Below the pieces are notes generated by a model. That model worked only from the letters and a program-made list of their open reading frames with translations, was not told where the DNA came from and did not search any database. DNA of 64,000 nt from Monodelphis domestica. Lineage: Eukaryota > Chordata > Mammalia > Didelphimorphia > Didelphidae. The stretch lies in the NCBI RefSeq assembly GCF_027887165.1, contig NC_077229.1, positions 367,333,001 to 367,397,000 on the forward strand, given 5' to 3'. Position numbers and translations under genes: made by a program. Below, piece after piece: positions 61,376-64,000 of this stretch (the first letter of the stretch is position 1; each line of letters opens with the position of its first letter).

Positions 61376-61860
61376 GTGTCAGAAATTGTGTTAAGTGTCA
61401 GGAGTTTAAAAAGAGGAAAAAAGATTATTCCTGTCTTCAAGGAGCTTACAATTAAATGGGATAGATAACATGGAAGCAAATATCTACAAATCAAGCTAAA
61501 TACAAGCTAAACTGAAAATAATTAAGAGAGATAACACTATATTCAAGAAGAGTTAGGGAAGCCTACATGAAGAAAGTGCAATTTTAGTTTGAGAATCAAA
61601 GGAAATGAAAGAGAATAGAAATCAGAGCAGAAGAGGGAAAATATTCTAGGCATTGAGGACTAGCAGGGAAGATACCTCAAGATAAGTAATGGAGTGTTTT
61701 CTTCATGGAACAGTGTCACTGGATCAAAGAGTACATGGTGAGGAGTAAGTTTTAGGAATCATTGAAAAGTTAGAATGGACTAAATTATTAAGGGATCACC
61801 AAATAGAGCATATTTGCATTTGATCCTGGGAATAATATGTTTGGATCTTCATTTAATGTG
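61376..61860 (-). repeat. L2 LINE (antisense), longest L2 piece here
   Basis: Complementary L2 order: 'ttcaaggagcttacaattaa', 'ggaagcctacatgaagaaag', 'gggaaaatattctaggcatt', 'ttcttcatggaacagtgtca', 'ctggatcaaagagtacatgg', 'tttgatcctgggaataatat'. It spans the last 500 or so bp of L2. Sense L2 also lies just beyond, at 61955. Confidence 0.78.
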
Positions 61861-61863
61861 TGG

Positions 61864-61930
61864 ATCTATCTATATCTATCTATCAATCATCTATCTATCT
61901 ATCCATCATCTATCTATCTATGTGTGTGTG
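61864..61930. repeat. (TCTA)n microsatellite, interrupted
   Basis: 'ctatctatatctatctatca' then 'atcatctatctatctatcca' and a final (TG)n. About 13 units with three interruptions, hence old. Confidence 0.95.
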
Positions 61931-61954
61931 ACTGTATACATACATATGAATTTA

Positions 61955-62031
61955 TCTTCTGCTCTGACTACCTAATTATCAATACCTAAAATGGAGTCTA
62001 GCACTGAGTAGGGATTCAAAATTGATTGATT
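61955..62031 (+). repeat. L2 LINE 3' end
   Basis: 'atggagtctagcactgagta' and 'gggattcaaaattgattgat' followed by 'tg' match the L2 end ('cctggcacatagtaggcactcaataaatgattgattg'). Typical terminal 8-bp-like repeats ('attgattgattg'). Confidence 0.7.
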
Positions 62032-62049
62032 GCATATAATAGGCATTGT

Positions 62050-62290
62050 TGGATATGTTTAATTGAAAGAGTACTAGCCTTCAAGTCAGTAGGAATATCA
62101 AACCAAAAGAGACTAGAATTTGGAATTGAAAACTTGGATTTGAATCAAGATCTGAATTTAAAATGGTTTTTCCAGTCTCAGCATTATCATTTTGAGGAAG
62201 CCAGTTAACCTCAGTGAACCTTGATATCCTCTTCCACAAAACATTTTTGATTAAATGATGGATAATGTTGCTTTTAATTCTAAATCTATG
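62050..62290 (+). repeat. MIR-type SINE, degraded and interrupted
   Basis: 'gaaagagtactagccttcaa', 'gtcagtaggaatatcaaacc', then after an internal change 'cttggatttgaatcaagatc', 'gaagccagttaacctcagtg' and 'ttgattaaatgatggataat'. Sense order of a MIR with a duplicated or inserted middle. Confidence 0.6.
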
Positions 62291-62934
62291 GAGTTATGGT
62301 GAGTTTTGATTCTGGTTTAATTCCTCATTTGGTATATAATCAAGTTCAAGTCACTAAACTTTAAGACTCATTTTTCTTACCTTAAAAAATGGAGTCATGA
62401 ATACATACACTATCTGCTTCTTGGTATTTATAATTATTGAAGGAAAGAACATATTTGGAAAGTGGGTGTCAGCACAAAGCCAACAGAAATTTATAAATTG
62501 CTTACTATGTCCTTGGCACCTAGTAAAAGTAATACAGGGGTGTCCTAGAGCCATATCAAACTGGGGTATGAGTAGTCATTGTTCCATTCTAAAGGCCAGA
62601 ATTTGTATCCAGTGAATTAGGAAATGTTTCAAGTTGAAGTTTGCTTTGCTTTGTTGATTTTAGACTTAATAAAGCAATTAATAAATAGTTAATAATAAAT
62701 TAAATTTAAATGTGTAATGCAGGTATTTTTTTCATGGAGAGCCAGTTACTAAACAGTTAACAATTCACTGCTGCATATCAATGTCACATGTCATTTTTGC
62801 AAAGATGCACTCTGTTATGTAACCTCACCCCCTTTTTTAAAGGCTAAGACTGTGAAATATAAGTATGGATTTACCAAGCTGAAGGGGATTCAAGTATGGG
62901 CACAAAGTATCTTTTTTTTCACATGGGGTCCTCT
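62291..62934. other. unassigned sequence with a SINE/L2 scrap
   Basis: 62480-62525 ('acagaaatttataaattgct' and 'tactatgtccttggcaccta') is an antisense L2 or MIR end. Otherwise nothing recognised; frames 62354-62554 and 62397-62615 are antisense overlaps of each other. Confidence 0.5.
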
Positions 62935-63055
62935 AGGAATGTTATATACAAGATACTCATTACAATGAACAGGGAAGGGAAAGAATATGAGTCTTGTAAC
63001 CATGGAAAAATATTCTAAATAATCTAATTAAATTAAAAAAAAAACAATGTTGAAG
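62935..63055 (+). mobile_element. LINE-1 3' terminus
   Basis: 'agtcttgtaaccatggaaaa' with 'atattctaaataatctaatt' and a final A10 run is the intact 3' terminus of marsupial L1, a useful reference for where the L1 ends before GAPDH at 18667. Severely 5' truncated. Confidence 0.85.
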
Positions 63056-64000
63056 TCAAGATGATGTACTTTCTAGTCACAACAATTCATGAAAGTCATC
63101 TATTATGTCATATATGGTGTGATCTACACCAAAGCAGGGAATACTCCAACTAAGAAAAAAGTAGATGTGTGATACATAAGTGTATAAAATGATTATGTGA
63201 CAAGTGTAATAGTTTAATCAAAGTATTTACAGCAAAAAGAGAAGAAATGCAAGTAATGTTTGTAATAAATGGTGAATTAGTGAATATCTATTTTCAAACA
63301 AAACAAAGCCTAATTATGTGATAATCAAAAGGTAATTGGTATATAATGAGTTCTTAATAATTCATTTTCTCATTTTTTTCATCCATTCATAGTTATTAGT
63401 TCAAAACTAATTCTCATGAAGTAGTCATGATGGTAAACATCTGTGTTGAGTTTCCTATGAATTCATATGAAGGAGGTTTTCTGTGGATTTATTATGGCTC
63501 CATAATAGGAACATTAAGTAGAAAGTTTTCAGAGCATATCTTGTTATGCATGCTCTGCAGAGTTAGAAGAAAATTGGGCTGATTTACAATAATAGCCTAA
63601 CTACAACCCACAGAAACTTTTAGGTAACTATGTTTAGAGATTATACTATTAAAACTTTGGGGAAATGGCGTAATCTAACAAGAACTCTCCAAGCGCCAGG
63701 ATAATAAATACATTTTAAAAATACAAAGAATTTATAGTAGTGCATATATGGTACTTCGGTGTATCTATGAATCATCCAAAGACCCCGACTTCTCAGTATG
63801 GATAACTCTTCTATATGTGCTTCAGTAAGTAACCACAAGTCTTATACAAGCAAAGTGGAGAATGGAAAGCTCTATATTGTCTGAAATATATGGAAGGGAC
63901 ATAACTTCTAACTGATCAAAATAATTCTGAGGCAAAGTTGCATACCTCTGAAATGTATAGTATAAGAAAAAATATCTTCTTGGAAGAGAAATGTCTGTGT
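63056..64000. other. unassigned AT-rich sequence
   Basis: Nothing recognised to the window edge; one 65-codon minus frame (63641-63838) without domain. Confidence 0.4.

Noticed and set aside
61133..61468. 111-codon plus frame
   Set aside because: Crosses the boundary between an RTE-type SINE and an L2 fragment, so it cannot be an old conserved coding region.

Overview
This window is mammalian, almost certainly marsupial, non-coding DNA. It is AT-rich and has no multi-exon gene that I can recognise. The marsupial call rests on recognised repeat families: MAR1-type SINEs, CORE/MIR-type SINEs, RTE-type SINEs ending in AAC-rich tails, and LINE-1 copies with the 3' end typical of marsupial L1. 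I recognised these from memory of the families, without a search. The species is not resolved; opossum or an Australian marsupial both fit.

Layout. 1-9 kb: MIR copies, a four-copy minisatellite near 1.5 kb, and two L1 3' ends, one (8.28-9.24 kb) with a clean 8-bp target-site duplication. 9.2-13.1 kb: mostly unassigned sequence with one MAR1. 13.1-19.6 kb: microsatellites, a degraded L1 with ORF1 remains interrupted by a younger L1, three more L1 3' pieces, and a GAPDH processed pseudogene joined directly to an L1 3' end. 19.6-27.9 kb: mostly unassigned AT-rich DNA with MIR, L2 and one LTR-like stretch. 28-35.8 kb: three antisense L1 copies, a GA-rich LTR-like element, MAR1 and L2. 36-42.6 kb: L2 pieces, a rearranged L1 whose endonuclease region is split by about 525 bp of foreign sequence, the best-preserved L1 (39.6-41.24 kb) and SINEs. 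43-64 kb: RTE-type SINEs, L2, an L1 at 47.3-48.5 kb, a second GA-containing LTR-like element at 51.7-52.7 kb, a 301-bp solo LTR with a 4-bp target-site duplication at 60.0-60.3 kb, and long unassigned stretches.

The open reading frames are short and are either L1/GAPDH relics or chance frames. No functional gene, RNA gene, CRISPR array or new system is supported. The window reads as a record of retrotransposition: L1 machinery moved L1, the GAPDH copy and probably the older MIR/L2 partnership acted earlier, while RTE-type tails point to RTE machinery for MAR1 and RTE-SINEs. The most informative sites are the L1-GAPDH junction, the nested L1, the split L1 endonuclease region and the solo LTR.
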